This document shows, in pieces, positions 25,373 to 32,837 of a DNA stretch of 64,000 bases. Source of the stretch: Pseudarthrobacter sp. SSS035. GTDB lineage: Bacteria; Actinomycetota; Actinomycetes; Actinomycetales; Micrococcaceae. The first letter of the stretch is position 1; each line of letters opens with the position of its first letter. Below the pieces are notes generated by a model. The model saw only the letters and a list, made by a program, of their open reading frames with translations, did no database searches and was not told the DNA's origin. The stretch lies in NCBI RefSeq assembly GCF_023273875.1, contig NZ_CP096882.1, forward strand, positions 1,116,001 to 1,180,000. The letters are read 5' to 3'. A program made the position numbers and the translations under genes.

Positions 25373-26072
25373 CGGCGTCAAGCCGGAAAGAAATGAGCTG
25401 CCGTCCCGCGGCGTCCGTTTCCACGGAGGCGGTCACGGCACGGTAATCCGCGACATGCAGCACGCCTGCCGGCAGCTCGCCCGTGTTGGGACCCACCGCC
25501 ACCGTACGGATACCTGCGGCAACACCTGCAGCGATTCCTGCGGGCGCATCCTCGAATACCACGGCGTCCTCCGAATTGACGCCCAGCAGACCGGCGGCCA
25601 TCAGATAGCCTTCCGGGTGCGGCTTGCCCCGTGTGACCAGGTCCGCCGTCACGGCCGTGGCCGGCATGGCCAGTCCGGCGGCGTGCATGCGGATGTCCGC
25701 GAGGGTCCTGTCCGCTGAGGTCACCAGGGCAACTGCCTGGGCCGGGAGGCTGCGAAGCAGGCGGGCAGCCCCCGGCAACGCGACGATACCGGCAGTCCGC
25801 ACCCGTTCCATCGCGCCGAGTTCCGCAGTGAGCGCCACGACGTCGGCTCCCTCCGGCGCGAACCGGCGCACGGTATCGGCAGCCTGGACGCCGTGCGAAG
25901 TGCGCAGGATTTCGGCGATGTCCAGGCCGTACCGGGCCGCGAATTCTCCCCAGACCTCTTCGACCACTGCCGTGGAGTCCACCAGTGTGCCGTCCATATC
26001 GAAAAGAACGGCACGGCAGGTCAGCGTTTGTGTAGCCGGTGTTCGTGTGGCGGCAGGTGTGGGGATGTTCAT
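25356..26072 (-). CDS. HAD-superfamily sugar-phosphate phosphatase
   Basis: A 238-residue HAD subfamily IA hydrolase. Motif I is VLFDMDGTLVDS with nucleophile and acid Asp, motif II is LVTSADRTLA, motif III Lys in TRGKPHPEGY, motif IV FEDAPAGIAAG. The KPHPEGYLMAA pattern is typical of beta-phosphoglucomutase/sugar-phosphatase-like enzymes such as YfbT/YniC. Preferred substrate unknown. A non-conserved Thr/Pro/Ala leader of 18 residues precedes motif I. The gene's 5' end abuts a 15-bp minisatellite. Confidence 0.88.
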   Translation of the reverse strand: MNIPTPAATRTPATQTLTCRAVLFDMDGTLVDSTAVVEEVWGEFAARYGLDIAEILRTSHGVQAADTVRRFAPEGADVVALTAELGAMERVRTAGIVALPGAARLLRSLPAQAVALVTSADRTLADIRMHAAGLAMPATAVTADLVTRGKPHPEGYLMAAGLLGVNSEDAVVFEDAPAGIAAGVAAGIRTVAVGPNTGELPAGVLHVADYRAVTASVETDAAGRQLISFRLDAGGSLS

Positions 26073-26084
26073 GCTGCCTATTTT

Positions 26085-26159
26085 GCCTTAGGCGTTACCG
26101 GCTTAGGTGTCACGGGCTTAGGCGTTACGATCCGAGGCATCACGCCCTTAGGCGTCACG
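26085..26159. repeat. 5 x 15-bp tandem repeat between HAD and VOC genes
   Basis: Five contiguous 15-bp units (for example GGCTTAGGTGTCACG). The fourth is diverged and the last overlaps the final codons and stop of the VOC gene. Confidence 0.9.
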
Positions 26160-26522
26160 GCTCGGGATGTACTGCACCGCCCACTTGTTGCCGTCGGGAT
26201 CGGCGAAATAGACGAAGTGCCCCCAGTCCTGGATGTCTATGTCGCTGACCTCCACACCGTTGCCCTTGAGGTGGTCGTGGGCAGCCTGGATGTCGCTGAC
26301 CACCATCTGCAGGCTTGGGGCCGTACCCGGAGGGGCGTCATTGAGGCCCTCGCCAATACAAATGGAGCAGGCGGATCCCGGCGGGGTCAGCTGGACGAAG
26401 CGGATGCCATCCATGGGCCGCTCGTCGAAATCCGGGTTGAATCCAACTTTGTTGACGTAGAAATCCTTGGCGCGGTCCACGTCGGATACGGGCACAAAAA
26501 CGAGTTCAAGTTTCCAGTCCAT
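26148..26522 (-). CDS. VOC-family (glyoxalase/bleomycin-resistance-like) protein
   Basis: A 124-residue single vicinal-oxygen-chelate protein with two beta-alpha-beta-beta-beta units: LELVFVPVSDVDRAKDFYVNKVGF and LQMVVSDIQAAHDHLKGNGVEV. The ending FVYFADPDGNKWAVQ is the typical second-half signature, with a candidate metal Glu replaced by a polar residue. Members act as lyases, isomerases, dioxygenases or antibiotic-binding proteins, usually as dimers. No partner gene is adjacent. The stop codon falls inside the minisatellite, so the C-terminus may have been altered by repeat slippage. Confidence 0.88.
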   Translation of the reverse strand: MDWKLELVFVPVSDVDRAKDFYVNKVGFNPDFDERPMDGIRFVQLTPPGSACSICIGEGLNDAPPGTAPSLQMVVSDIQAAHDHLKGNGVEVSDIDIQDWGHFVYFADPDGNKWAVQYIPSRDA

Positions 26523-26584
26523 GCGCCACAGGCTAACGGCGCCGGCAGAAAAGCGGAAGACCTGAAATCCGAAGCAGCCCAGAA

Positions 26585-27220
26585 TTAGCCGGCGATGCCG
26601 TACAGGCGGTCGCCGGCGTCGCCCAGCCCGGGAACGATGTAGGACTTCTCGTCGAGCCGTTCGTCAATGGAGGCCAGCACGATGGTCACATTGGCCTCGG
26701 CCAGTTCCTCTTCGAGCTTTGCCAGGCCTTCCGGCGCGGCCAGGAGGCAAATGCACGTGACGTCGGAGGCGCCGCGCTTGAACAGGAACTTGATGGCTTC
26801 GCGCAGTGTTCCGCCGGTGGCAAGCATGGGATCCAGCACAAAGATCTGCCGGTCCGTCAGGTCCTCCGGGAGCCGCTCCGCGTAGGTGATGATGTCCAGG
26901 GTTTCCTCATCGCGGGCCATGCCCAGGAAGCCCACCTCAGCGGTGGGGACCAGCTTGGTCATGCCCTCAAGCATGCCGAGCCCGGCGCGCAGGATGGGAA
27001 CCACCAGAGGCGTGGGCTTGGTGAAAGCGGTGCCCACTGTGGTGCTGACCGGCGTCTCGATGGTGACCGGCTGGGTGCGGACCTCACGGGTGGCTTCGTA
27101 GGCCAGGAGGGTCACCAGCTCTTCCGTCAGCTGCCGGAAGACCGGTGACGGAGTGTTCTTGTCCCGCAGGACGGTGAGCTTATGGGCGACCAGCGGGTGG
27201 TCCACAACGAGAGTGCGCAT
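26585..27220 (-). CDS. upp: Uracil phosphoribosyltransferase
   Basis: A 211-residue cytosolic salvage enzyme that makes UMP from uracil and PRPP. The PRPP-binding loop is VFVLDPMLATGGTL, and the uracil-binding C-terminus is YIVPGLGDAGDRLYG. The VPILRAGLGMLEG segment is also conserved. Length matches bacterial Upp (about 208). ATG start at 27220. It lies apart from other pyrimidine genes and is likely constitutive or separately regulated. Confidence 0.97.
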   Translation of the reverse strand: MRTLVVDHPLVAHKLTVLRDKNTPSPVFRQLTEELVTLLAYEATREVRTQPVTIETPVSTTVGTAFTKPTPLVVPILRAGLGMLEGMTKLVPTAEVGFLGMARDEETLDIITYAERLPEDLTDRQIFVLDPMLATGGTLREAIKFLFKRGASDVTCICLLAAPEGLAKLEEELAEANVTIVLASIDERLDEKSYIVPGLGDAGDRLYGIAG

Positions 27221-27262
27221 GCGTCAAAACTATCACCCGCGCGGGCAGCGTCCGGCCGGGAA

Positions 27263-28018
27263 TCAGCTCGACGGATCGTCCCGCAGGGCGGGGTGTTCGA
27301 ACGTGGGGGCCGGGCCCGCGTGCTCGCGTTTCCGCAGCACGTGGAACAGCCGGTGCGCCAGGATCACCATGCCCACCCAGGCAAGGCCAAGGAACCAGCC
27401 GGCCATGACATCCGTCAGCCAGTGGTGGCCCAGGAACACCCTGCTGAGGCCCATCGCGATGATAAAGATCACCCCTGCGGTGATCGCCGTGATGCGCGCC
27501 CACAGCATCTCGAACTGGAGGCACATGACGTACACCAGGACACCGATCACCACCGTCGTGTTCAGGGTGTGGCCGCTGGGGAAGGACGGCGAAGTCTCGT
27601 ACGGCGGGACCGCTTCGGAGTGGTCCGGACGGTTGCGGCCCACCAGCCGCTTGCCCACCGTGGTTGCCAGCGTGGAGACGGCCGCGGCGCCGCCCACCAG
27701 GACGATGGGGCGCCACGTCCGGCTCAGGAACGTGAGCCAGCCCGTCAGGATGCTTGCCAGGATGGGCATGCCGATGCCCCCGCCGATGTTGGTAAAAGCC
27801 GTTACCCCGGCATCCAGTGCGGGGTTTCGCAAGCCCTGGGACAGCTCCAGCGCGGGCAGGTCCAGGGCGGCCAGCCCCTCTTTATCCACCACATTGTCGT
27901 AGACCTCGGCACCCAGGAGCGCCATGGTGACCACCAAGGCACCGCCCACCAGCATGGTGATCCACAGGGCGGCGTACGGTTTGAACCATTTGCCCAGACG
28001 GCCACTGAACGTGTCCAC
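27263..28018 (-). CDS. PAP2-family membrane phosphatase
   Basis: A 251-residue membrane protein of the type 2 phosphatidic acid phosphatase family. The three motifs are present: KRLVGRNRPDH (motif 1), PSFPSGHTLNT (motif 2, catalytic His) and SRVFLGHHWLTDV (motif 3, nucleophile His). Six hydrophobic helices surround them. Such enzymes dephosphorylate lipid phosphates or undecaprenyl pyrophosphate; which one cannot be told. Start is GTG at 28018 with GGGGAGG 4 nt upstream. Divergent from tadA. Confidence 0.92.
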   Translation of the reverse strand: MDTFSGRLGKWFKPYAALWITMLVGGALVVTMALLGAEVYDNVVDKEGLAALDLPALELSQGLRNPALDAGVTAFTNIGGGIGMPILASILTGWLTFLSRTWRPIVLVGGAAAVSTLATTVGKRLVGRNRPDHSEAVPPYETSPSFPSGHTLNTTVVIGVLVYVMCLQFEMLWARITAITAGVIFIIAMGLSRVFLGHHWLTDVMAGWFLGLAWVGMVILAHRLFHVLRKREHAGPAPTFEHPALRDDPSS

Positions 28019-28078
28019 TATGCCTCCCCGGCGTTAATGCTTTGCAGGCTGGATATCCTTCGAAACTATCATTGAGCC

Positions 28079-28585
28079 ATGGTCGCCGCAGAAACGAACC
28101 ACCTCGAATGGATGGGTCTTGCCCTGGACGAAGCCCGGCGCGCGCTGGCCACGGAGGACGTGCCCATCGGCGCCGTGGTGATTGGGCCCGACGGCGCCGT
28201 GCTGGGTTCCGGACGGAACCAGCGGGAAGAGCTGGGAGACCCCACTGCCCACGCGGAGGTGGTGGCCATCCGGCAGGCGGCTGACCGGTTGCGTGCCTTG
28301 TCCAAACTCGACGGCGGCACCGGGGACGGCTGGCGGCTGGCCGACTGCACGCTCGTGGTGACTCTGGAGCCGTGCGCCATGTGCGCCGGCGCGGTGGTCC
28401 TGGCCAGGATTCCCCGCGTGGTCTTCGGGGCCTGGGATGAGAAAGCCGGAGCGGCGGGCTCGGTGTTCGATATCCTCCGCGAGCGCCGGCTCAACCACTG
28501 GGTTGAGGTCTACGGCGGCGTCAGGGAAGAGGAGTGCGGAGCGGTCCTCAGGGACTTCTTCGCAGCGCACCGGAGCCAGCTGTAG
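28079..28585 (+). CDS. tadA: tRNA adenosine(34) deaminase TadA
   Basis: A 168-residue zinc deaminase converting A34 to inosine in tRNA-Arg(ACG). The zinc and catalytic motifs are HAE (His58, Glu60) and PCAMC (Cys99, Cys102), with the typical NQREELGDPTAHAE approach. Slightly longer than the E. coli protein because of an insert around residues 77-86. The cognate tRNA-Arg(ACG) gene occurs 16 kb upstream in this window. It is convergent with the winged-helix gene and divergent from the PAP2 gene. Confidence 0.95.
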   Translation: MVAAETNHLEWMGLALDEARRALATEDVPIGAVVIGPDGAVLGSGRNQREELGDPTAHAEVVAIRQAADRLRALSKLDGGTGDGWRLADCTLVVTLEPCAMCAGAVVLARIPRVVFGAWDEKAGAAGSVFDILRERRLNHWVEVYGGVREEECGAVLRDFFAAHRSQL

Positions 28586-28645
28586 CGTAGGGGGCTGCAA
28601 TTCGTCTCGGGCCTGCTGTAGCGCTCTCACCTGCCTGCACGACTC

Positions 28646-29944
28646 TCAGCCTGCGGCATCCAGGGCGCCGATCCTGTCCTGGCGCGAGGCCGGCGAGTCC
28701 AGGCTGAACGAGCGGAAGTCCCCCAGCTCATCCCGGATCCAGGCCTCTACCTCGGCGATGCGCCGGGATACTACGGGCGTGGCCCCTTCAAAGAGCCAAT
28801 AGGCAATCCGTGATTTCCCTGGATCGTATTGCCACAGCCCGATGATCCGGCCGCGGTCGAAGATGGGATGATCCTGCAAGTCAGCCTGCAACGCCAACGT
28901 GGACCCCAGGACCTGCTTACCCTTGTGCTGCTCGGCAAACAGATCCCCCGAGTTCCTGCGGAGCAGGACCAACGAATCCGTGCCGGCCAGCAGCTGAATC
29001 TGTTCCTCCGCCGGCGCCTCGAACAACGCAAGCCGCCCGACGTCGTCGGGCATCATCCGCAGCACCTCACCGTTGGCGGTGGGAACCTCCACCGCCCCAG
29101 TGGCGGCCAACGCCGCCTTGGTGTGGGCCAGAGTGAACCCGGTGAACCATTGCGACTGCTTGACCGTGGCGCCGCCAGTCCAGCCGAGATAGCGCTGCAG
29201 CAGGAGGCTGCGGGCGGCGTCGTCGTCCATGGCGGTGGGCGGCAGCCCCCACAGTGTGTAGGCGTAGCGCTGCTGATCCAGCCGGCCGTTGGCGGGCACG
29301 CGCCGGATCCGGCCGTCCGCCTGGAGGAGGCCCAAGGCCGTGGGCAACGTGGTGGCCGCGCCCTTCTTTTTGCCCTCCTCGCCGAGGTTCCGGACCGAAT
29401 CGCCCAGGAGATCCTTGAGCTGTTTGGGATCCAGCGGGTTGCCGGCCTCGGCGAGGGCGTGGAGGATCTCCTCCTCCAGCAGCGTGATCTCGCCGCGCTC
29501 GACGCCCATTCTTGCCAGCACACGGAACGGCGCCACGGCGGCGTCCCGGCCGATCTGGAGGCCCCACGCAAAGTCATCCTGTCCCAGCACATAGGTGCAG
29601 CCGCGGGCGGTGGGCAGCTCATGGATTTTCAGCGACAGGACGTCGGCATCCGCCCGCGCACGGCTAGTGCCCGCGCGGGCAAAGAGCGTGAGGTACGGGT
29701 TGGCGCCGCCGACGGAACGGGCCCAGCCCGCTCTGCGAAACACGTCGGCGGCATCCGCGCCCTGGAGTGTGCCGTCGAGGCCCTGCTTGTGCCAGGCCCA
29801 TGCCCTGAGGAGCTCCGGAGTGAGCACCTGCGGATCCGGGGCATCTTGGCTCGGGGCATCTTGGCTGAAGGATTGTGGGGTCACGGCTTGGGGGATCACA
29901 GCTTGGGGGGTCAATACGGCGGCGGACGTCGGGAGCGTGGTCAT
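28646..29944 (-). CDS. Winged-helix DNA-binding protein (HTH_42/AlkZ-like superfamily)
   Basis: A 432-residue protein. The core from about residue 40 has the helical/winged-helix tandem layout of the HTH_42 superfamily: ELLRAWAWHKQGLDG, the linker LLEEEILHALAEAGNPLDPKQLKDLLG, YAYTLWGLPP, LLLQRYLGWTGGATVKQSQWFTGFT, and the late HPIFDRGRIIGLWQYDPGKSRIAYW. Relatives include AlkZ-type DNA glycosylases, but I cannot identify the catalytic glutamine motif with confidence, so repair activity is only a possibility. Residues 1-40 are Pro/Gln-rich repeats (PQAVIPQAV, SQDAPSQDAP) encoded by a 15-bp minisatellite. It is followed by the GT4 gene on the same strand, upstream. Confidence 0.72.
   Translation of the reverse strand: MTTLPTSAAVLTPQAVIPQAVTPQSFSQDAPSQDAPDPQVLTPELLRAWAWHKQGLDGTLQGADAADVFRRAGWARSVGGANPYLTLFARAGTSRARADADVLSLKIHELPTARGCTYVLGQDDFAWGLQIGRDAAVAPFRVLARMGVERGEITLLEEEILHALAEAGNPLDPKQLKDLLGDSVRNLGEEGKKKGAATTLPTALGLLQADGRIRRVPANGRLDQQRYAYTLWGLPPTAMDDDAARSLLLQRYLGWTGGATVKQSQWFTGFTLAHTKAALAATGAVEVPTANGEVLRMMPDDVGRLALFEAPAEEQIQLLAGTDSLVLLRRNSGDLFAEQHKGKQVLGSTLALQADLQDHPIFDRGRIIGLWQYDPGKSRIAYWLFEGATPVVSRRIAEVEAWIRDELGDFRSFSLDSPASRQDRIGALDAAG
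29841..29915. repeat. 5 x 15-bp minisatellite in the winged-helix gene
   Basis: Two near-identical units GCATCTTGGCTCGGG/GCATCTTGGCTGAAG are followed by three units of a second type (GCTTGGGGGATCACA and variants), all 15 bp and in frame. Confidence 0.85.
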
Positions 29945-29947
29945 GGC

Positions 29948-31201
29948 TTATTGTCCACCGGCCGTACGCGCAGCGGTAGGCATCCCCTCGGCGGAGATTT
30001 CTTCAGCGGGCGATTCTTCACCAGGCGTTTTGGCAGGCGTGCCGAGGATTTCCAGGACGTTCCGGGCGGTGGAGTCCCAGCCGGGCAGCTGCTCCCGCGC
30101 CGCCAGAGCAGCGTCACGCCAGCCGGCGCGGAGGGATTCGTCCACCAGCCACTGCCGGATCACGGCAGCGAGCACGTCCGCGTGGTGGTCTTCAGGTCCG
30201 TTGCCACGAGGTGCGTCGCCTTCGGGTCCGGCGAGTCCGACGGCGGCACCTGGCACCGCATATGTCCCGCCATCACGTTCACCACCACGCTCGCCGTCCG
30301 GTCTTCCCGCGAGCCTGCCGGCAAGTCTTCCGGCGAGTCTCCCGGCGAGGCCCAACGCGTCCACGGCGCCGGTTCCCTCCCGCACGATGACGGGAATGCC
30401 GTGGGCCAGCGATTCCGTCACCACAAGCCCAAAGGCTTCGGCCCGCGACACGAGAAGGCTCAGGTCTGTCCGGTTCCATTCGTTCGCCAGTTCGGTCCCG
30501 GCGAGCTGGCCGGTCACGCGCACCCTGTCCTCCATTCCAGAGGAGGCAATGGCTGCCCGGACCTGTGCCGCATAGGCGGGATCGGCGTCGTCCGTTCCCA
30601 CCAGGGACGCTGTCCAGGCGAGGTCCCGGAGCCGGGCCAGCGCGGCCACGGTCAGCAGCTGGTCCTTGTTGGGCAGCAGCGCGGCCACCGCAATGATGTG
30701 GGGCGGGTCCGAACCCGACGCCACGGGTGCAGGGTCCGTCCCGGGCAGGGCAACCGGGCTGGCGCGGAGCCCGTGCTTTTCTGCCGCCGAGGCCGCTGCG
30801 GACGAACTGGCGCAGATCACTCCGGCGGCCGCCCGCAGTGCCCGCCCTTCGCCGTCGGGGTGGCTGGGCGAAGGCATGTGTTGAAGGACCCACGTGTGTT
30901 GTCCGGCGGCCGCGGCGTACTCCAGTTCGTCAGGCGCACCGCACGCAATCAGCCCGTCCACGAGGGTGACCGTTTCCGGGGTGATGTCCGCCTGCGGTGA
31001 GTCCGGCCTTGGGTCCCAGGCGCCCAGCAGGCCGCCCAGCCGCCGTCGGTCCCTAGCGCTGGCGTCAGGCCACGAACCGTCCACCGCCAGCATCTCCACG
31101 GCAACCCCCAACGATCTCAGACCTTGGGTGAGCCGTGCGTTGTAGACATTGCCGCCGGAGCTGTGGCGGATGTTGGCGGGGACCAGGAACCTGACCAACA
31201 T
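29948..31201 (-). CDS. Family 4 glycosyltransferase with low-complexity insert
   Basis: A 417-residue GT-B fold transferase. The N-terminal MLVRFLVPANIRHSSGGNVYNARL fits GT4 acceptor domains. In the C-terminal domain ASLVGTDDADPAYAAQVRAAI, DLSLLVSRAEAFGLVVTESLAHGIPVIV gives the donor-binding EAFGLVVTE motif. After the loop GTGAVDALG there is an insertion of about 50 residues starting LAGRLAGRLAGRLAGR, a 12-bp minisatellite. The start at 31201 is chosen because it immediately follows the PTPS-like gene stop (31206). Likely co-transcribed with the dehydrogenase and PTPS-like genes, so the acceptor may be their product. Confidence 0.88.
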   Translation of the reverse strand: MLVRFLVPANIRHSSGGNVYNARLTQGLRSLGVAVEMLAVDGSWPDASARDRRRLGGLLGAWDPRPDSPQADITPETVTLVDGLIACGAPDELEYAAAAGQHTWVLQHMPSPSHPDGEGRALRAAAGVICASSSAAASAAEKHGLRASPVALPGTDPAPVASGSDPPHIIAVAALLPNKDQLLTVAALARLRDLAWTASLVGTDDADPAYAAQVRAAIASSGMEDRVRVTGQLAGTELANEWNRTDLSLLVSRAEAFGLVVTESLAHGIPVIVREGTGAVDALGLAGRLAGRLAGRLAGRPDGERGGERDGGTYAVPGAAVGLAGPEGDAPRGNGPEDHHADVLAAVIRQWLVDESLRAGWRDAALAAREQLPGWDSTARNVLEILGTPAKTPGEESPAEEISAEGMPTAARTAGGQ

Positions 31202-31205
31202 GGGA

Positions 31206-31601
31206 TCAGGCGGACAGGTCGAGGGTGTAGGTGGCCCACGCGTCCGGATTTTCGCGCAGGGTGACGTCGATCCCCGCGAGCTCGCGGCCGTCGTCGTCAT
31301 CCGTGAGCTTGGCTGCGACGGCGTGGGCGATGTATTCCGCGAGCGCCTCGGTGGTGCTGAGCTTGCCATCGAAGTCCGGGTGCTCGTCCAGGTTTTTATA
31401 GTTGAGGCCGGACAGCACGTCCTCGATGATGCTGCCGGCGGCCCCGATGTCCAGGACGATCGAGTCCTGGTTCAGCGCACGACGGCGGAACGTCACCTCC
31501 GCCACGAACGTCGCCCCGTGGAGGGCCTGGGCCGGGCCAAATGCCTCCCTCGGCAGGCTGTGGGCGATCATAAAGTGGCGTCGGACGGTCAGGCTGAACA
31601 C
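31206..31601 (-). CDS. 6-pyruvoyl-tetrahydropterin synthase/QueD-like protein with degenerate active site
   Basis: A 131-residue T-fold protein. FSLTVRRHFMIAHSLPREAFGPAQALHGATFVAEV aligns with the PTPS/QueD N-terminus (in sections), and LDIGAAGSIIEDVLSGLNYKNLDEHP with the following FxxLK...LDH region, ending TLRENPDAWATY (the conserved ExP). The catalytic Cys before LHG is absent (AQALHG) and the usual HGH zinc pair reads HGA, so one zinc ligand appears lost. Standard PTPS or QueD chemistry is therefore doubtful. It is 4 nt from the dehydrogenase and 4 nt from the glycosyltransferase, so the three form one transcription unit. Confidence 0.85.
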   Translation of the reverse strand: MFSLTVRRHFMIAHSLPREAFGPAQALHGATFVAEVTFRRRALNQDSIVLDIGAAGSIIEDVLSGLNYKNLDEHPDFDGKLSTTEALAEYIAHAVAAKLTDDDDGRELAGIDVTLRENPDAWATYTLDLSA

Positions 31602-31604
31602 TTG

Positions 31605-32636
31605 CTACTTCCTGTCCTTGGGGTCGGCTTCCGCGGGGCTGTCTGCGTTGGGGTATTCGATCACATAGCACAGGGCTTCGAGCGTGCCATCGGCGAGGTT
31701 CTGCACCACGGCCGGCAGGTCCGTGAATGGCGAGGCGCCGGTGAGGAAGGCATCGAAGATGGGGTCCTTGAGGAGCTCAACTGCCAATTCCAGGCGCTCG
31801 GCCGTGGTCCGGCGGTGCCGCCGTGCCCGGGCAACCACGCCCACCTGGCTGGCCCGGATGGAGAGTCTGCGTGCGTGAAAGTCTTCACCCAGCGGCAGCG
31901 TGACCTTGCGGTTGGCATACCAGGACATCTCGATGATCTCCCCCTCATCGCCAGCCAGCTGCAGGCTGCGTTCGAGGCCTTCCTGGGAAGCGGAGCAGTG
32001 GAACACGATGTCGCAGTCGGGTTTGGCATCATCCGGGCGGGTGAACTCCACGCCGAGCCTGTCCGCCAACTGCTTCCGTTCCGGGTCCACGTCCACGAGT
32101 TGCAGGCGGGCCAGCGGGAAAGTCCGCAGCAGTGTCGCCACCATGCCACCCACCAGACCCGCGCCGACGACGGCGATCCGGTCCCCCAGCCTCGGTCCGG
32201 CTTCCCAGAGGGCGTTGACGGCGGTTTCCACGGTGCCGGTGAGGACGGCTCGGCGGGCGGGGACGCCGTCGGGAATCCTGGTGAGGGCGTCAGTGGAAAT
32301 GACGTAGCGGTCCTGATGCGGATTGAGGCAGAAGACTTTCTGGCTCGCCCAGCCTTCGGGCCCCTCCTCCACGACGCCCACGGAGAGATATCCGAACTTC
32401 ACGGGCGACGGGAAGGTACCCTCCTGGTGCGGGGCGCGCATTTCCGCAGCCACGCGGGGCGGGACGGAGCCTTTGTGCACCACAATTTCCGTGCCCTTGC
32501 TGATGCCTGAATACAGTGTGCGGACCAAGGCTTCGCCGGGCCCGGGAGCGGGCAGTGCCTCGTTGCGGAGCTCGCCGTGTTCCGGGCCCGTGGTCCAGTA
32601 TGCGGTCGCCTGCGCTTCTTTGCGTGACTTGGTCAT
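31605..32636 (-). CDS. MDR-superfamily zinc-independent-type dehydrogenase
   Basis: A 343-residue medium-chain dehydrogenase/reductase. The catalytic domain has YSGISKGTEIVVHKG where alcohol dehydrogenases have their zinc cysteine, similar to BchC-like members. The Rossmann fold is AVVGAGLVGGMVATLL then LVDVDPERKQLADRLG with Asp for NAD(H). It is the first gene of the cluster with the PTPS-like and GT4 genes. Substrate unknown; the context suggests oxidation or reduction of a pterin-like or sugar-like intermediate. Start ATG 32636. Confidence 0.87.
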   Translation of the reverse strand: MTKSRKEAQATAYWTTGPEHGELRNEALPAPGPGEALVRTLYSGISKGTEIVVHKGSVPPRVAAEMRAPHQEGTFPSPVKFGYLSVGVVEEGPEGWASQKVFCLNPHQDRYVISTDALTRIPDGVPARRAVLTGTVETAVNALWEAGPRLGDRIAVVGAGLVGGMVATLLRTFPLARLQLVDVDPERKQLADRLGVEFTRPDDAKPDCDIVFHCSASQEGLERSLQLAGDEGEIIEMSWYANRKVTLPLGEDFHARRLSIRASQVGVVARARRHRRTTAERLELAVELLKDPIFDAFLTGASPFTDLPAVVQNLADGTLEALCYVIEYPNADSPAEADPKDRK

Positions 32637-32682
32637 CTTGCTTATGAATCTAGTCCGCGGGCGCTCTCCGCGACACCCACCC

Positions 32683-32739
32683 GGCGCGAACGGACACTTG
32701 GAGCCCTTGGAATCGGGGCCCTAACTGTCCGTTCGCGCC
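32683..32739. repeat. Inverted repeat with 14-bp perfect arms
   Basis: GGCGCGAACGGACA pairs with TGTCCGTTCGCGCC, with an imperfect inner stem GGAGCCC/GGGGCCC. It lies between the MDR gene start and the HNH gene end, with no T run. Confidence 0.75.
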
Positions 32740-32837
32740 GTTGATGGTTCGCACGGTTGATGGGAGGCAGCCCTGTTCTGTCCGCCCCGACTCTGCCTCA
32801 GACCAAAGGCGGCCCTGCCGCCGCATGGGGCTGGCGG

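Noticed and set aside
26085..26159. Operator or terminator for HAD/VOC
   Set aside because: The 15-bp units are direct tandem repeats without dyad symmetry or T run, so a minisatellite is the better reading.
28829..31000. A plus-strand open frame of 723 codons opposite the winged-helix and GT4 genes
   Set aside because: No domain is visible, composition is typical antisense Arg/Gly/Ala, and both minus-strand genes have clear family motifs.
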